Assembly: GCA_031213475.1 (NCBI GenBank)
Contig: JARUPZ010000035.1
Location: 2,207,453-2,271,452, forward strand
Direction of reading: 5' to 3'
Source: Nereocystis luetkeana
Lineage: Eukaryota > Sar > Phaeophyceae > Laminariales > Laminariaceae
DNA: 64,000 bases
Shown here piece by piece: positions 61,233-64,000 of the stretch. The position numbers were made by a program, and so were the translations under genes. The notes under the pieces are model-generated. The model had not been told where the DNA came from. It saw only the letters and a program-made list of their open reading frames with translations, and did not search any database. The first letter of the stretch is position 1; each line of letters starts with the position of its first letter.

Positions 61233-62213
61233 GTGCCAGGTATTGTAGTACACAAGGAAAGCCGTACGGAAGAAGTGTGTCGAATCATAAACAGATCGCA
61301 CCTTGCCTGTGGCCCAGCGCTTATGACCGAACTACATAATATATATATATATATATATCGTCGGTCTGGTAGTGGCGGAGCAAGGCCCAACAGAGATACG
61401 TACAGGCGGCGCGCCAAGCACGACTCATTTTTGAGTTACGCACGACTCTAATGATATGTGCATGAAGTCGCATGGCGTCGCTCGCGCAAGTCCCACACTA
61501 CCCTCCCGGGTGGCTATCTCCACCGCACCTGCCCCTCTCGGGAGTCAGGTCGGGTCAACGTAAAAAAAGTCGCTCGGAGTGAGGTGATCTGAACTTGAAC
61601 AGCTACCAGGGATATATATACGAATGAATGGTACGTTGTGAATCTCCCATGCGGATATGTTGTTACACGTACGAAAATACAGTCCTTGGGACTCTGGAAG
61701 TCCCGTCAGTGTCCAGAATGCGGTGTGTTGTCTCATATACCAGGTACTAGGTATACGGGTATACCGGTACTGCTGTACCGCAGTACTAGGATATCAGATG
61801 CCGGGTATGCACAGAGTAAATTCCCCAACGGCGTCAAAACAAAAAATCCAAATATCGTAGAGTGTGATCGATGGTGGGACTGCACACAGCCCGCGTGGCT
61901 GTAAATGAAGTGCGAACGACTTCTGGTACGAATGGGAAGCAGCAGCGGGCGGCATTAGCCCTCGCAGTCAACACAAGAAGGTGGGGGAGCAGTGGAAACG
62001 AGGGATTGACAGCAGAAACACTCTGGACATTGGACACACACCTGGGCAAATACGAAAATCCGCACGAACCCAAAATATTAGCAACCCCGGTGCGGGAACG
62101 TACCAAGACAAAAGTGGAACTCCTATCGCGGAGTTTTCGAGTTATTGATCATGTTTTTTTAGTTGACTCACCAGGCTCCGCGCAGATCGCGTACTGCATC
62201 CTTCCCTCTCAAC
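61233..62213 (+). other. Upstream region of the plastid oxidoreductase gene
   Basis: An AT run at 61340-61358 and TACCAGGTA at about 61738. A plus frame at 61871-62320 is open but lacks family features and overlaps the next gene in another frame. The final 60 bases before the start are pyrimidine-rich (CATCCTTCCCTCTCAAC). Confidence 0.35.
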
Positions 62214-64000
62214 ATGTGGGAGCCCGTGCCCCTAGTTATGGCGATGCTGATGCTGACAGGGTGGTCGGCTGCATTCCAGCCCTCCCCTCATGGTGGAAGT
62301 ACGGCAGCAGCATCGGTTGAACGATGGCGACATTCGCCCTTGTTTCCCGGCACTACCTTCTCAACTAGCGCCCGTGGAGTGCCTGTCCTGCGCGCTCAGG
62401 GAGACCCTCCTCGCGTCCCGCTCCCGGATCTCGCTCAGGTATGGTGTGACGTGAAGCATGCACGATGGGTCGACGGGAAAACCAGCTCTGTTTTGCTGGG
62501 CCGCTGCAGCTTTCAGGGTCGCGAACCTTTTGTTCGTGCAAGAGAAGTGCAACGTGCATGAAATCGCACCTGGTACCTGGTACGTACGTATCGGTAGCAT
62601 TCCAACAGAGGTACACATGATACTCGTACCTCAGATCTGGTGCATACCAGTACCTGGTACCAGGTATATACCAGGTATGCCCAGGGCTGCACGTACAAGC
62701 ATGAGCACATGAAGAAGACACTGTATTCTGTGATACGAGTACCCTTGGAGGTGAACGAGACGATCAAAGGCAAGCAATCTTCAACCTCTAACAGACATCC
62801 TGGCGGCAGAGAGCCCGCGGGGCGTGCTTGGCACACTCGTATTCCATCTTGGGCTGTGTGTCACAGGAAAATGTGCCGCTTTCCTCTCCAAGCTCACCAA
62901 AAACTCGTGCACCAGGAGTACGTACATGCCTGGTACGATCTACTGCATGGAACATGCGGTTTGCCTATCAAACTACTTGCTTGGAATTAGAGTGGAACAC
63001 TTTTTGCAGTGCTGTTGCTGTGAGGGCGGCTTGCCATTTACCGGTATCATCTATTCGGTTGACACTATCGTACGTATGAAATCGTAACGGTTGCTTTGTG
63101 AAGAAATAAAGTGCTTTATTTTCCTCGCGATAGAAATGCAAGGCACACGTAGTGGGTGGGAGGGGGGGAGAAGAGCCTGCTTTGTGACCGCGGGTCTGAG
63201 TTACGGCTAGGGAGGGAGAAGGAGAAGCGAAGACAAGAGATGCGATGAGCGTACGAGTGCGTGGTTGCTGTTTGCTGCAGCACCGCGCCTCGCCTTGCTG
63301 GTAGATCGGTAGATCAGGGTGCCTTGGTGGGCGCTGCCGGCGGCGATTTATTGTACCTAGTAATAAGGGCCAGTTTGGAGGGCCCAGGCTCAGGTGGGAT
63401 TAGGTCAGGGTGGGATGAGAGTGCCAAGCGCGAGGCAAACACGCGTAGTTGTCGTAGTTGTGTGTGGCCAATAAATCATCCCGAAATGACAGCATGTGAC
63501 CAATGAATATGAATGGGCAGTGTCGGAGGAGTGGTCCGAGGCGCTTCGCTCCACGGGCGGATTCCGCCGCCCGCCGCGCTCGCTCTCACGAGAACATAAG
63601 TATACAAATATGATGGAAGTGGACGGAGAGGGAGAGGTCCGTTCCATCAAGTGCAAACCATGTCATACTCAGGTATACCCCTCTCACACCCCCGCCCCTG
63701 CCCCCTCGCCCTCCCACCCTTCGTTCCGATATCACTGCTACGTCACATTCCTTGTCTATATCACGCAGCGAGAGTTTCCTACGCTGCCCGATGTCCCGTA
63801 CGATTTGGTGGTGCTGGGCTCGGGCCCGGGGGGCGAGGCTGCGGCGGTGCAGGCGGCGCGATTGGGGGCTTCGGTAGCGGTGGTGGAGATAAAAAAGACC
63901 TTCGGTGGGCCGACCGGTCTGACGTCTAAGGCTGTACGGGAAGCCGCGAAGCAGATCAACCAGGCCGTAAAAAATGTGGGCGGTGGCGGTGGCGGTGGTG
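62214..64000 (+). CDS. Plastid-targeted FAD pyridine-nucleotide oxidoreductase, soluble transhydrogenase type (3' cut)
   Basis: Exons 62214-62438, 63601-63672 and 63769 onward, all phase 0; 176 residues are visible. Exon 1 starts MWEPVPLVMAMLMLTGWSA, a signal peptide, with AAF at 19-21. Phe21 is the expected first residue of a heterokont plastid transit peptide, and the following 50 residues are rich in Ser, Thr and Arg. Exon 3 begins REFPTLPDVPYDLVVLGSGP. GSGPGG at 116-121 and a Glu at 139 form the FAD-binding Rossmann motif of the pyridine nucleotide-disulphide oxidoreductase family. Where disulphide members carry the redox CxxxxC, this protein has FGGPTGLTSK, with no cysteine; that fits transhydrogenase-like members, which move hydride between NADPH and NAD+. 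A Gly run follows at the window edge. The 62439-63600 intron and the exon 2 start are predictions; the 96-base intron is well supported (CAG|GTATAC, CACGCAG). Confidence 0.72.
62439..63600 (+). other. Intron 1 of the plastid oxidoreductase gene
   Basis: Donor CTCAG|GTATGG. Four TACC(A/T)GGTA motifs within 100 bases (62573-62676), the densest cluster in the window. 63160-63215 shares text with 22650-22720. The acceptor AACATAAG lacks a strong pyrimidine tract, so this border is less certain than the others. Confidence 0.5.

Overview
This is nuclear DNA of a eukaryote with large, intron-rich genes. The best fit is a photosynthetic heterokont, most likely a brown alga (an inference). The reasons are: one first exon encodes a signal peptide followed by an AAF-type junction and a basic Ser/Thr-rich stretch, which is the plastid-entry presequence typical of organisms with a heterokont secondary plastid; introns run from about 100 bases to 11.7 kb and use normal GT-AG borders; exons are clearly richer in G and C than the introns; and the DNA between exons is packed with short transposable elements, minisatellites and homopolymer tracts. 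There is no bacterial-style operon, rRNA, complete tRNA or CRISPR array.

Four multi-exon genes could be rebuilt by matching splice phase and protein family. (1) 11939-25641 (+): a K+-dependent Na+/Ca2+ exchanger (NCKX type) in two exons separated by an 11.7-kb intron that falls between its two ion-binding repeats. (2) 34000-50482 (-): a cytosolic carboxypeptidase of the CCP6/AGBL4 type (tubulin deglutamylase family), ten exons with all phases matching and all catalytic residues present. (3) 50882-58731 (+): a large protein with a PDZ-like module and a VHL beta domain, three exons, head-to-head with gene 2 across 399 bases. (4) 62214-64000 (+, cut by the window end): a plastid-targeted FAD pyridine-nucleotide oxidoreductase of the soluble transhydrogenase type. 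Two isolated exons on the left are weaker: a pICln-like exon (2293-2483) and a probable terminal exon of unknown family (8164-8354). A decayed minus-strand coding region lies at about 590-1460, and a LINE reverse-transcriptase tail sits inside intron 2 of the carboxypeptidase gene (46629-47030).

Layout: 1-11.9 kb is mostly repeats, with the two isolated exons and a 640-base TAG array upstream of the exchanger. 11.9-25.6 kb is the exchanger. 25.6-34 kb has no recognisable gene and holds minisatellites, a 437-base inverted-repeat element and a 180-base tandem repeat. 34-50.5 kb is the carboxypeptidase. 50.9-58.7 kb is the PDZ/VHL gene. 58.7-62.2 kb is repeats and unassigned DNA. 62.2 kb to the end is the oxidoreductase.

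At least eight dispersed repeat families recur across the window. One is a TA-target inverted-repeat element whose insertion site is proved by a nested copy. Another always carries a variable G-run (C-run on the other strand) at the same end. A short near-palindrome, TACC(A/T)GGTA, occurs about 35 times where fewer than one copy would be expected. No pathway joins all the genes. The most suggestive pairing is the divergent CCP6-like tubulin-modifying enzyme and the PDZ/VHL protein, which share one promoter interval.
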